Assembly (NCBI GenBank): GCA_907165065.1
Contig: OU015528.1
Span: forward strand, 34,494,515-34,558,514
Source of the DNA: Caprimulgus europaeus
Taxonomy: Eukaryota; Chordata; Aves; Caprimulgiformes; Caprimulgidae
DNA: 64,000 nucleotides
Direction of reading: 5' to 3'
This document shows, piece by piece, positions 38,201-48,573 of the stretch. The position numbers and the translations under genes are program-made. Below the pieces are notes generated by a model. That model ran no database searches and was not told the origin of the DNA. It was given only the letters and a program-made list of their open reading frames with translations. Position 1 is the first letter of the stretch. Each line of letters opens with the position of its first letter.

Positions 38201-39331
38201 AGTAAGAAGATCTCTGTTAGGTGTCAAGGTGGATCTACACATATGCAGAATTAGATGCCAAAAGGGACAGTCCTAAGTTTTAAAATATTTTTTTTACCTG
38301 TCTCCTACTGTTAGAGCAGTTAAGCCCTATACATGCTATTTGAATCAATTGTCTGCCTTACACGGGCTGCTTCCACAAAGCATAGTACCTTTACTCAAGC
38401 ATGTACAACAATTTTCTATAGTTTAAGTCTTATTCTGTATTTAGTTGTAATGGGATAGGTTTCAGCTTACAGTTACTACTGTAAAACCAGTGGTCAGCAA
38501 AACCTTATGTCTCCACAGTTAGAGTATTGAGTGTATTCCCATTTTTCTGCATATCAGCTAATGCAGTCATACAACTCAGCACATCAGAGACAAAGAGAAA
38601 ACAAATTAAACAGAATAATTGCTCCATTTTTGTCTAGGTTTAAGTGCAGAAAAAAATATATTTTAGAACAAAACCATTCTTCACATACTGTACTAAATCA
38701 ATTAGATCTCACATTACTTTTCATAACTTCATACATTATCAGAGTCAGTTGAAACCTCTTTTGATAACAATATGCAGGTTCAGAACTCATCATAATTTTG
38801 GTGTATCTTGATACGTATATAGACAAAACATTGATTTAAAAGGAGTTTTCTTATTTCTTCCATTTAGGATTCCTTTGAGGCAATCTTCTGGCTACAACAT
38901 GAAACAAAATGAAAGGTAAACTGGGTCTTTGGGAGAAATAAGGATGTAATGACAGCTGTTGCACTTGCATCAATTCAAACTGGAAATCTCCCTATATCAC
39001 AAAAAGAAATTCAGTCATGATCTGCCACCCAAAACATTTCCAGATTCCAAGCCTCATTCTAAGGAAATTCTACACAGTCAAGTAGCTATAGAAAAGTTAT
39101 AGAAAAGTCCACTGATCAGCTGACAATGAGGGAAAACCTCTCAAAAATTTCCCTAGACAGAATACAGTGCTTTTCAGAAAAAGGCCAAGAGGGTTTAATT
39201 CATTTATATTTATTCAAGCAAAGAAAAAAATAGCTAAAAATGGGCTTGTACACAATGGATCCATTTTGAGGCATAAGTTGCACTTTGTAAAGAAATTCCA
39301 AAAGAATCAAAAGAATTAGATTTAGAAATTG

Positions 39332-39370
39332 TCTTTTTTCTTTTTTTTCTTTTTTCTTTTTTTTTTTTTT
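39332..39370 (+). repeat. Pyrimidine-rich T/C tract
   Basis: T runs of six to eight, separated by single C, end in a run of about 14 T. Simple low-complexity sequence with no visible parent element. Confidence 0.9.
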
Positions 39371-41275
39371 GGTTATCTAATCATCAAGGTAGTTGGACAA
39401 ATATAAAAGGAGTATTTTAAATACAGGCGATAGCTCACAAAATTACCCACAATTAAGGGATGTCTGCATATCAATCAAGAGATCAACAAGATATAAGGAC
39501 AAAGACTTCTTTAAAACAAATGTTAATTTCAATAGCAATTCCCGACTGAATATTTAATCACAATATTTTAAAGCAATTAGTGCTTTGCCACAGTACTGTT
39601 AGGTCACCACAAGGAAAGTAATGTGAATTCATTACAGTATTGTGTGAATAATGCCAGCAGCTAGGAAAGACCACAATCCATTGATTTAGATCTTATTCTG
39701 CCCTAATGTAGTTTTAATGTTGAAACTCCAGGCCTTGATGGACAGCCATTAACCCAGCGTTTCTTTACCTCTGCAATGTTTGAGCTTCTTAGCACTTTAT
39801 TTGTGTGCCTTGTTTAAAGCACAAGGAGGGAAAACAGAGTCTTTTAAACAGATGGTGCCTGACATATGTATTAAATGTAACAGGTGTAGAAAGCCCAGCT
39901 AGTCAGAACAAGTTTTTCTCTCCATTTAAGCATGGGCTGCATACGCATGTGTTTGTTTATCCCCTTATGGAGGACAAGTAAGCCATCAAGATGTCAATTG
40001 CCTGTTGTTAGATTCATACAGGGACGTGTATGTTCTGAACACAGGACATTATCACAGTTGGACACAAAAGCCTATTGTCAATGATTCAAAAAAGAAAAAC
40101 AAAGAGAATATGTTTAGTTCATAAAAGAGATGAAAGTTTCCATGTGGTTAATGTGTGTTCTGTGTGTTGCTGTTAAAGCCAAACAAACTTAGAGAACATA
40201 AGCTGTTTTAAAAATGAAACCTTTGGTGAAACCAGGTCAAACATTCTGATCTTTATTGAATATTCTTTCTCATCTAAATTTCATATCAAGAGATCTCTGG
40301 AGTAGAGCAATATGAGTGTTTTTTCATTTGCAATTTTTTTTTTTAATTAAACAATCAGTCTGGTTGTAATTTATATTACAGAAGAATAATAATTCCTCTG
40401 CTAGATAAGAAAAATTAACTCAGCATATCTTTATTTTCCATAAATTTTCTATTGCCCTTTTTTAAATGAAGAACTTTGAAGGTAGAGTGCTATAAAAATT
40501 ATTAAATTGATAAAAGAGTAAGATTTAATATAGGCAACTGAGAAAATCAGAAGTTTGCACAATGGATCAACTCTGATATTTTTTTTCCTGGTTTCTAAAG
40601 GACATAAAATACTTGTGAATGTGCTGTATGCCTTTATTGTAACTCCCATCCAAATTATTTTTCAGTATTTTGACTGATTCCAAATAGATGTGACAGTGAA
40701 ATGCAGAATAATTTCCAAGAAGTTCATAAAAATAAGTATCTGAAGAGGGAGTGAAGTTCACATTAGTGACTGCCCTGAGTAAAAGGCTTTTGTGTGAGCT
40801 AGCTGACTTAGTAGATGCCAGCAACAGCCCCAGGCTAACTTAATGCTTGTGGAACTACTTATTTTTATCAAGTGCTTTTTGCTTTTTATCAGGTTTTTTG
40901 GTGGTTTGTTTTTGTTTTTGTTTTCCCCCAGAATCTATTGGAGGAAAAGAAAGATTAATGGCAAAACCTGCACAATTGTATCTCATGGAAGCATTACATT
41001 TTGTTCTTTGCTTTCAGTGAAATTACATGAGTATGAGCAAGAATACAATCTAGCCTGCAGTTTTCAGTGGATCATGTCTAGCTTTTGCTTTGGCAACTTT
41101 TTGAAGAAGTTTTGCCTTTGTACAGAGACAAGTTTCAAGCAACTAAAGAGGCAACACTAGGATTACTTTGCTGCATGACTATCAGTATCCACATATCCCT
41201 CTCTTTAGAATTTAAACTTTATTTTGATGTATGAATGTTGCATGAATGTGAAGAAAATGTGTACATCTTCTACTT

Positions 41276-41320
41276 TTTCTTCAGCATACAAACTTCTGTA
41301 ATGTTTGTATGCTGAAGAAA
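41276..41320. repeat. Perfect 18-bp inverted repeat (hairpin)
   Basis: The left arm 41276-41293 (tttcttcagcatacaaac) is exactly complementary to the right arm 41303-41320 (gtttgtatgctgaagaaa), with a nine-base loop at 41294-41302. Complementarity stops immediately outside both arms. The stem is shorter than a usual animal microRNA precursor, and no terminal features of a known transposon are seen. A recent template-switch event is one plausible origin. Confidence 0.95.
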
Positions 41321-41571
41321 CTATTACATGTGAAAACTTATTATAGAAAAGCTAAACAGATGGGTGGGGTTTTCTTGTAGATAATTGTATTGGTTAGAAT
41401 ACATGCCCTCTCTTTTAATGTCATTCTTATTTCATGTGAAATATCTTCTCTAATTTCTTTTCCCCCTCCTTATTCCTAAGAAAAATCCATCTCCAGCAAA
41501 TGAGCCTCACATGAATTTTCTAGTGAGAAAATCAGGTGAAGACATCATCACATAAAAATGTTATTATGACA
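41321..41571. other. Short non-coding spacer, nothing seen
   Basis: I see no gene or repeat in this spacer between the hairpin and the first solo LTR. Confidence 0.6.
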
Positions 41572-41576
41572 TGGAT
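41572..41576. repeat. Target-site duplication TGGAT, left copy
   Basis: These five bases are repeated exactly at 42199-42203, on the other side of the LTR. A 5-bp duplication is normal for ERVL-type integration. Confidence 0.9.
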
Positions 41577-42198
41577 TGTCCTGGTTTTGCTAGGATAGAG
41601 TTAATTTTCTTCTTAGTAGCTAGAATACGACTGCATTTTGGTTTCAGTATGGGATTTGCTGTGAGAAGAGTGTTGATAACATACTAAAATTTTTAGTCGT
41701 TGCTGGAAGTCCAAGGATTTTGTCTTTTGCTAGTCTGCAAGTGCAAGGGACTGGGGGTCGGGGGAGAAGTGTAGTAATCGGCAAAACCCAAACCGGCATT
41801 TGGATATGCCAGTGAGTTATTGCATTATCATATAACTTCATATTCAGTATGTTAATGAAGGTTGACTGGGAAGCTGAGGGATACTCTTGGGGGTCACTCA
41901 GGCTCACTCTTCTGGGATTGTGGTTTTGGTTTCAGGACTGTCTCTCCTCTGCAATCGCTGGCTGGCACAGGTTGGGCATCAGTCAGTGGGTGATGAACAA
42001 TTGCACTGTGCATCACTCATTTGCATGTTCCATTATTACTGTTATTATCATTATTATTTAATTGTAATTATTAAATTGTTTTTATCTCAACCCATGAGTT
42101 CTTTTACTCTTACACTTCCAATTCTCTCTCCTATTCCCTGAGGTGGGGGGAAAGTGAGGGAGCAGAAGTTTGGCTGCTAGCCAAGTGAAACCACCACA
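41577..42198 (+). mobile_element. Avian ERVL-type solo LTR
   Basis: A 622-bp element begins 'tgtcctggttttgctaggat' followed by 'agagttaattttcttc', and ends 'aaaccaccaca', so it has TG...CA termini. These ends match, from memory, an ERVL LTR family common in birds. Near the 3' part it has the family's ATT-rich stretch (about 42033-42062), a polyadenylation signal attaaa at 42070-42075, and 'ttatctcaacccatgagttc'. Perfect TGGAT duplications flank it. No internal gag/pol sequence and no second LTR follow, so it is a solo LTR left by recombination between the two LTRs of a provirus. Open frames inside it (to 84 aa) are not genes. It could still carry promoter activity, which I cannot judge. Confidence 0.9.
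42070..42075 (+). promoter_or_regulatory. LTR polyadenylation signal (attaaa)
   Basis: The variant hexamer attaaa sits about 125 bp before the 3' end of the LTR, within 'taattattaaattg'. This is the usual place for the R-region polyadenylation signal in this type of LTR. Use is inferred, not shown. Confidence 0.5.
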
Positions 42199-42203
42199 TG
42201 GAT
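42199..42203. repeat. Target-site duplication TGGAT, right copy
   Basis: Exact partner of 41572-41576. Together they fix both ends of the solo LTR. Confidence 0.9.
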
Positions 42204-43326
42204 CTAGTGCCATTATTATACAAGGCCATGAGAATTGCTTAAATAATCTTAACATGCTTGTTTGTGAAAAATGAGAACCAGTTTAGGGAACAACTAATCT
42301 GTCAGTGATGTGCCTCAGAACTGGTGCTAGTGTACAGGTCACCTTGTTGTGTAACTTACCTATGTTTCCATACTTAATTTCTATGTATATGGAAACACAG
42401 GGGATGAAGCTGGGGGAAAAGAAAGTATCACAGAACCTACCAATATCCAGTAGGACTCAGCATGTCTCTGGATAGCTGTTATTGATATTTGGCCCTCTTT
42501 GTCATACCATGATTTTGTGTCTTAAAAAATTGCATATACTTGTATATACTTTAAAAGGCTTTAAGGAGACAAAAAATCCTGATTATGAAATGCACATTTT
42601 AAATATATGGTGTTTGTTAGGATACTCAATACTTTATTTTTAGAGTATTGTTATTTAAAAGTGAAAGTTCAGGAATATTGGGAACCTGTCTGTTTTAAAT
42701 CTGTTCATGTCTCATCCCTCCATCTGTCTACAGATACTGCATCAAAAAATGCCTACCCCTTTAATGCCTGTATTCAATAGATACTTCACTTCTTCCTCTG
42801 AAAATTTCCTTACAGTTAATATTAGAGAAGAATTTCTAAAGTGCCTGTTCTGGAGAATGACCCAGAGTCTCCCACTGAAGCCCAGCTCTGGGGCGGGTTG
42901 TGCAGGTCAGTGCAGCCTACCAGCATTTACAAAGAGCGTGATTTTTGCTGGTGCTATGTACCTTTGTATAATGGATTACTCAGGTAAGTGAGATATTCCC
43001 CCAGAAAGAGACCTACAGCTTAATTGCACCAAAGAGAGATAGGTATTGAATTATCACAATCTGTTTGCCAAGGGGTTGGCTGATAAGGCCTCCCAGTCAG
43101 AGCAGCCTGGATGCGATGGGGCATTCCCAACCAAAGGAGACAACAAGAGAGTCTGCCTGCCTTGTGAGGTTAACTTTCACCTTATGGTCTTAGCACTTAA
43201 CTAGAAAGAAGAATCATTGAGCTTTCATATCCAGCTCCCTGCAATGATGTATCTCTTGCATGAAAATTCTGTTGGATAAGAAGTCCTGAGAAGCAAAATC
43301 CAGAACCTTGTTGCTGCCTCTTATTT
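42204..43326. other. Spacer between two solo LTRs, no gene seen
   Basis: About 1.1 kb separates the two LTRs. A 94-codon open frame at 42707-42991 has no domain or codon pattern that I recognise. No retroviral internal sequence is seen, which argues against the two LTRs belonging to one provirus; their opposite orientation and different target duplications say the same. Confidence 0.7.
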
Positions 43327-43331
43327 CCCTC
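43327..43331. repeat. Target-site duplication CCCTC, left copy
   Basis: Repeated exactly at 43921-43925, beyond the far end of the LTR. Confidence 0.88.
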
Positions 43332-43462
43332 TGTGGTGAGTTGACCTTGCCTGAATGTGAGGTGCCCACAAAGCCCCTCTATCACCTCTCTCCTCAGCAG
43401 GACGGGGAGGAGAGAAAATAAGATGGAAAAACCCCAAACTCATGGATCCAGACAAAAGGCAG

Positions 43463-43468
43463 TTTAAT
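43463..43468 (-). promoter_or_regulatory. LTR polyadenylation signal (attaaa)
   Basis: On the LTR strand the hexamer attaaa occurs within 'tctattaaactgcc', about 130 bp before the 3' end, matching the position in the other solo LTR. Function is inferred from position only. Confidence 0.5.
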
Positions 43469-43651
43469 AGAAACAAAGCAAAGCTGCATGTGCAGAAACA
43501 AAAGAAGAACAAAATACTTATTCTCTACTTCCCATCAGTAAGTGATATTTGGCCACTTCCTGGGAAGCAAGGCTTGAGTATATACGTAGTGGTTACCCCG
43601 GAGGACAAATATAAATAACAAATGCTTTCCCTTCCCACTCCATTCTCTTAG

Positions 43652-43665
43652 CTTTTATTTATGAG
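43652..43665 (-). promoter_or_regulatory. Possible LTR TATA-like box
   Basis: On the LTR strand the sequence reads ctcataaataaaag. It lies about 190 bp upstream of the attaaa signal, a reasonable place for the U3 core promoter. No transcription start can be shown from sequence. Confidence 0.4.
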
Positions 43666-43920
43666 CAGATGTCATATGGTATGGAATATCCCTTTGGTCA
43701 GTTTGGGTCAGTTGTCCTGGCTGTGTCCCCTCCCAAGACCTTCCCCACTCCCAGCCTACTGGGTAGGGGGAAATGTTGGAGAGACAGCCTTGATGCTGTG
43801 CGAGTGCAGTAACAAAAACACTGGTGTGTTATCAACACCTTTCTAGCTACTAACACAAAACACAGCACTATGAGGACTGCTATGGGGAAAATTAATGCCA
43901 TCTCAGCCAGATCAAATACA

Positions 43921-43925
43921 CCCTC
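43921..43925. repeat. Target-site duplication CCCTC, right copy
   Basis: Exact partner of 43327-43331. Confidence 0.88.
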
Positions 43926-45582
43926 CACAAGAAATACTGTATCAGACTTGCTCAAAGCAACCCGTTTGGTCCATTCTAAAGATCAGCAAATTATGGCCTT
44001 GCTGAAGTACTTGGCATGACTTGCCCAGTTGCAGCAGGATCACAGCTTGATTTGCTGTGCAGCTACAGCCAGAAAGATGCAGACAGCAATGGCTGCTTAC
44101 ATGAAGCTATATTCACAAACACGACTTTTGGTTTATGCAGTGGTAAATACAGTAGAGACAGGGTAACCAGTCATGTTTTTGCTGTTCTTATTCTCACATA
44201 TTTTGTCTTTAACATGCATTCAAACCCCAGAAGTATCTTATTTTCATTTACATACATTGATTAATGCAATTCTATAGTTCACTGATTTTTGGTTGGTTTT
44301 TCTTGTTTGTTTTTTTTGTTGTTTTTTTTTTTTTTAATCTCAGACAGTTTATTGTGTGTCTATTACAGTTCAGGGATGAATTTAAAATCCCTACTGTTAT
44401 ATCAACTGTTAGTTTAATTCAAATACCTGATTGAATTCTTTTGTAAAAGAATGAAACATGACAAATGCAGCAGAACCATGTGTTATCAACATATGCAGGC
44501 CATTTCCTTCCCACTGCATTTTCCCAAGTTTTAACTCTGTTATAGACTTAAATAATGTAAAAGGTGCAATGATTTCTATTATCACAGACAACAGAAGGGT
44601 ACTAATATGACATCTTGGTATATAACGACATACTATATTGGAGGTGCCATGTTTTTGTATTGACATTCAGTAAATATCTGAGACTTCACAGTTTTTCTAT
44701 TTCTTCCCAATTTCTCTTCAAACTAGATACTCTGCAATGCAAAATGTGCTTTGTATTTAAATGTCAGTATTTGTACAGTATCTTACAGCTCATTGTGTGA
44801 ACTTCGCAGTGTGATAATTTCAAAGACAAATGTGGAATGAGGTGAGACAGTATTAAAATTTGTAAATTGTTTTGCAAAGAAAGAGGTCCAAAGTAGAGTG
44901 TAGTAAGCTGAAAATCCTTGCCTTTGAAACGTAATATAACCCACCTGCTAAATACCATTGACAGCAAGAATAGTCTGATTCAAGTAGATAAGAAACTTTC
45001 TTAAAAGTAACAATACCCATTCCTTCTAGTTTTAGCTAGAATTTATAGCACCTTCATATACTTTTACTGGGAGATTCTAGCCCTTCTCTTCTCTCACTGA
45101 AATGCATGAAACAACCAAGATTTTGGTAGGTAAAAAGATGAAATACAAGGTAGTGAGATCACTTCAAAAATATGTGCAAAGTAAATAGTGCATATTGTAA
45201 TTCATTTTCCCACAGAGCTGTGAGAATATTAAATAAGAACATTTCACTTTATTCATGTCACTCCTTAAATCTACGCTGCAGGAAACCTGAATGGCAGCCA
45301 TGAACATTTGCCTACAGAAATCTGCTCCTGCAACCAGCACTGTGAAACCATTTGCGCTTTGTTTTCTCATCCAGCACCGAGTGTATGTGTAAATAATATT
45401 GTTAAAAGAACTTGTAGCAACTGTCCCAACTGTCCAAAGTTTGGATTTGTGTATAAATGCTAATTTATACAACTCTCTCTCCTTTGGAGGAGGGCAAGAT
45501 GGGAAAGAAAGTGATGGGGTAGAGTCCAGGAATAATGATTACCTCTAGGATGTCTCTGAAGGAGTGCTCTAATGATGACCCT
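43926..45582. other. Non-coding sequence, no gene seen
   Basis: No gene is recognised. A GT-rich, T-run tract lies at about 44288-44337. A 102-codon minus-strand frame at 45164-45472 has no domain features that I recognise and sits in AT-rich sequence. Confidence 0.6.
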
Positions 45583-46090
45583 TCAGACTTGTTTTCTGAT
45601 CCAGGAAGTTTTCCATACTTCTGAGTTCGATGAAAGGCGCTGCCAGAGCACCCCTAGTGCAAGGTCTTGAAGGTCCAGGATGCCATGGTGGTTGAGGGCA
45701 GTCATGTCAACAGCGTGCTCAAAACTGTCCAGGAGGCAGTCGTCGTGACAGGAAGGGAACAAACCATAGCGCATGCCCTGCTTACAGCTGCTGTACAAAC
45801 AGAGCAAGTACAGCTCCAGGACTGAATTTTTAACCTCAGATTGTGTGAGAGATGTTTTTCTTCCTCCCACTGTACACTGTCTTCCTCATTCTCAGTCAGA
45901 AGAAGAGAACAAGGACCCCCGGGGGCATACTGCATGCAGGTCTGGATGCCCCTGGAAGCCAGTGGGCTCCGGCCTGTGCCCTCACCTCTATGGTTCCTCA
46001 TGGGTGGAGCAGGACGGTGGCCTTATACTGCTTCCAGTCATGCTGTGGCCTTCCAGACAAAGGACTCCACATCCCTGCCTGAACCTAGAA
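45583..46090 (-). pseudogene. Candidate pseudogene or exon relic in a GC-richer patch
   Basis: This 500-bp patch is visibly GC-richer than its surroundings and has dense open frames on both strands. The most coding-like reading is on the minus strand. One frame (45702-46001) gives T-C-M-Q-Y-A-P-G-G-P-C and L-T-E-N-E-E-D-S-V-Q. A second frame, starting about 45870 and ending in a stop at 45583, gives L-E-L-Y-L-L-C-L-Y-S-S-C-K-Q-G and later A-L-N-H-H-G-I-L-D-L-Q-D-L-A-L with many G/C third positions. They could be two halves of one frame joined by a frameshift near 45850. I do not recognise the protein. A 136-codon plus-strand frame (45773-46183) overlaps it and could equally be the meaningful one, or all may be chance. 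Confidence 0.25.
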
Positions 46091-46609
46091 CCTGTAAGTA
46101 GGATTCATCCCTTTCTTTTGTCATTTGTTCTAGTTTCTGCCTTTTCTCAAGAGGTTATGCTGACTGACATTGGACTGTCTTAATTCTAAGTGGTGGGATG
46201 GGTTGTGCTTTGCCTTCTACTCTTCAAAACACTTTTTTTCTCCTTACAGTGGCTAAAAAAGAAGTGATGCATAACTAGAAATATTTTTTTTAACAAATTG
46301 TAGCATTTATTATTTCTCATATTCTAGAGAATATATTTTAAAAAACAGAGTCAACACATATAATGAAATGCAATATATACTTATGAAATCTGCCTTATAT
46401 AGTAACTGTTTTCTTGCATACTCCTCTATGAAGATTGATCACACAGGTCTGTCATGTGCTTCTGTCCCCCTTTTTTCAGTTATTCTAGAAGTAGGAACAC
46501 TAAAGTATACATGACACTTATTTTAGCTTTAATTATTCTCAAGTGAGCAAAGAAAGCTTGAAAAATATTAAGCACTATGTTATTATTATGGGCAAAAACT
46601 GGAACACCG
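46091..46609. other. AT-rich non-coding sequence, nothing seen
   Basis: AT-rich sequence without any open frame, repeat or motif that I can name. Confidence 0.6.
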
Positions 46610-46835
46610 GAAGTTTCATGAAAATTTGAAGAAAAATTTCATTACTGGGAGGGTGACAGAGCACTGGAAAAAGCTGCCCAGAGAGGTTGTTTAATGTCCA
46701 TCTCTGGATATGTTCAAAACCTGCCTGGACCCTTTCCTGTGTAACCTGGTGTAGGGAACCTGCTTTGGCAGGGGGGCTGGACTAGGTGATCTCCTGAGGT
46801 CCCTTCCAATCCCTACCATTCTGTGATTCTGTGAT
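46610..46835 (+). mobile_element. CR1 LINE 3' end, plus strand
   Basis: A 5'-truncated CR1 copy of about 225 bp. Characteristic blocks in order are 'gagggtgacagagcactgga', 'gctgcccagagaggttgt', 'gttcaaaacctgcctggacc', 'ggctggactaggtgatctcc' and 'gaggtcccttccaatcccta'. It ends in attctgtgattctgtgat (46818-46835), the terminal 8-mer repeat that marks an intact CR1 3' end. The 5' boundary is soft. This is the best-preserved CR1 3' terminus in the window. Confidence 0.95.
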
Positions 46836-47165
46836 TTGTTTCATAACATTTCAGTTATGTTCTCATAAAAACGAGCCAAAACATTTCTGGATTTTGGTAA
46901 ATAAAAAATCATATTACATGTCTGCTTCTTATTCAAATGGACAACTATTATTTCTAACCTTTACTGGATATTGCTTACACATGTATTTGTATATTTCAAA
47001 GATACTCTTAGCTGTTTAAGTGATTGATGATCATAACTCTGATGAACTGTCAACTAGTTTAATCTGCATCTAACTCAATATTGCTTTTTTTTTTTTTGTC
47101 ACAATGGGAAACGTTATCCAATCACAGCTGCGTTTTTTTTTGTGGGGTTTTTTTTTGTTAGTTTG
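46836..47165. other. Short spacer with T-rich tracts
   Basis: No gene. T-rich and GTTT-rich low-complexity sequence occupies about 47084-47165 and runs directly into the first copy of the 213-bp duplication. Confidence 0.65.
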
Positions 47166-47378
47166 GTTTGGTTTGGTATTTTTCCCTTCATTTTAGCCCA
47201 CTGTTTCAATAAGTACAAAATTTGCTTATAACAGCCCTTCAAAGCTAGTTAGGAAACTTCAAAGCAACAAGAGAAACAAGTATGCAATCAAGGATTATCT
47301 TGTACACTTAACGGTATCAACTATATGAGACAATAGAGTTATTTCCGTCAGTGTTACAGAAGTCAGAGAACTGGCCTT
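47166..47378 (+). repeat. 213-bp direct duplication, copy 1
   Basis: This stretch is repeated at 48361-48573 in the same orientation with no net length change. By eye I count about 17 mismatches, roughly 92% identity. Shared blocks include 'ttttagcccactgtt', 'gaaacaagtatgcaatcaag' and 'gagacaatagagttatttcc'. The left boundary lies in a gtttg-rich tract in both copies, which may have helped misalignment. It matches no repeat family I know, so it may be a local duplication or two copies of an unnamed interspersed repeat. Confidence 0.93.
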
Positions 47379-48360
47379 TCTCCCGGTGCTGTTTATATTC
47401 CTGAGCAGCAAGCTAAGAAAAACTGAGCCCAGGAGCTGCTCTAGGTAGAGAGGGCTGTCAGTGCTGAACCTTGGTAATCTCTTGTCACTTTCTGAGCAGG
47501 GAGGAGATTAAGACCATGTAGGTGGCTTAGTGGAAGGATGTGGCTCACCTCAGTTTCTGCTGTTCAGGCTCCATTGGTGCTTCATTGCTTTCTTGACATG
47601 TTTTGACAAATTTGACTTCAAAGTGTAGTTCCAGTCTGGAAAAACAGTTTTGTAGAAATAGCATCATAATGTTACACATTTATTGTCTTTGAATTGGTTT
47701 AAAATTGAAAGTGCTTGCTTTAACTGGGAGAAAAACAAGATTTTTTTGAACTTTTAGTCCTGAAAAATCAATCTGATCTCAAAAGTCAAGTCCGATAACA
47801 TTAGTTTGTTTCCTGTTAAAAACCACAACAAAGATTATAACTTTTGTTCAACTATACCTTTATCTTAATAAAATTGTATTTGCATGACCACTTGATCACT
47901 CAGTGAAAACTAGACAAATAATTTACGATTGCCCAGGCAATAAGAAGTCATGCGTCAGCTGTTTCAAAGGGCTTAGTTTTTCAGGGTTAGTAGGAATAAA
48001 AGATGTTAGACACTTATTTTCTTCACTGAAGAGAACACAAATGACATTGTATGCACATGGGGAGAAGATGGGATTCTGAATAGAACTGCTTTTTAAAATA
48101 CACACTGGACAAAAATAGCTTTTGAGAAGTCCTGTTGTTATTTTGCACATAGAATAGGTTTTATTTAATGGGAGTTTTGAGCCCTGAGAAGTTGGAATCA
48201 AAGTTAGTCATAGCTGATAATGCTTGCAATTTGATTTTAACTTGAAGTTTGTTAGAGGTCTAGCTGCTGAAACAAATGAAATGCAAGATAGTGATGACTG
48301 TCTTAAAAAAAAAAGTATGAAGCTCCCCAACTAACACAGAAAACCTAAAGATGCATTTTG
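47379..48360. other. Spacer between the duplicated blocks, no gene seen
   Basis: About 980 bp of AT-rich sequence lies between the two copies. It has no supported gene and is itself not duplicated within the window as far as I can see. Confidence 0.6.
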
Positions 48361-48573
48361 GTTTGGTTTGGTATTTTTCCCTTCATTTTAGCCCACTGTT
48401 CCAATAAGTACAAAACTTGCTTATAACAGCCCTCCAAAGCTTGTTAGGAAACTTCAAAGTGACAAGAGAAACAAGTATGCAATCAAGGGTTATCTTGTAT
48501 ACTTGATCATATCAACTATATGAGACAATAGAGTTATTTCCATCAGTGTTACTGCTGTCAGAGAAGTGGCCTT
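48361..48573 (+). repeat. 213-bp direct duplication, copy 2
   Basis: Partner of 47166-47378, offset 1195 bp. Differences are scattered and mostly transitions, with clusters near 48505-48510 and 48553-48556. The scatter suggests the duplication is not very recent. Confidence 0.93.

Larger units (their letters stand above)
34733..41275. other. AT-rich non-coding sequence, no gene seen
   Basis: No gene is recognised. Two interleaved inverted repeats lie at 35219-35270. A pyrimidine-rich tract of T runs with single C lies at about 39332-39370. The stretch at about 39480-39960 is free of low complexity and of repeats I know, so it is a reasonable place to test for conservation. Confidence 0.65.
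43332..43920 (-). mobile_element. Avian ERVL-type solo LTR, opposite orientation
   Basis: A 589-bp element on the minus strand. Its LTR-sense start is at 43920 (tgtatttgatctggctgaga) and its end at 43332 (...ctcaccaca), giving TG...CA termini. It shares the family layout with the LTR at 41577-42198: 'ttaattttcc', 'gtagctag', 'gtgttgataacaca', then the polyadenylation region and 'ggatccatgagttt' near the 3' end. The mid part differs, so it is probably another subfamily. Perfect CCCTC duplications flank it and no internal retroviral sequence adjoins it, so it is a solo LTR. Open frames in it (61-85 aa) are chance. Confidence 0.88.

Noticed and set aside
40843..41160. 105-codon plus-strand open frame with a hydrophobic N-terminus
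   Set aside because: The hydrophobic stretch is encoded by a T-rich tract (around 40900-40925), which gives Phe and Leu runs by composition alone.
41276..41320. A microRNA gene
   Set aside because: The stem is only 18 bp with no extension beyond the perfect arms, shorter than usual animal precursors, so I list it only as a hairpin.
41849..42141. Plus-strand open frames of 70 and 84 codons
   Set aside because: They lie inside the solo LTR, which is non-coding.
41577..43920. A full provirus bounded by two LTRs
   Set aside because: The LTRs point in opposite directions, have different 5-bp target duplications and no retroviral genes lie between them.
43321..43955. Minus- and plus-strand open frames of 61-85 codons
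   Set aside because: They are chance frames within or across the edge of the second solo LTR.
45164..45472. 102-codon minus-strand open frame
   Set aside because: No recognisable motif, AT-rich codons, and no sign of splice or promoter context.
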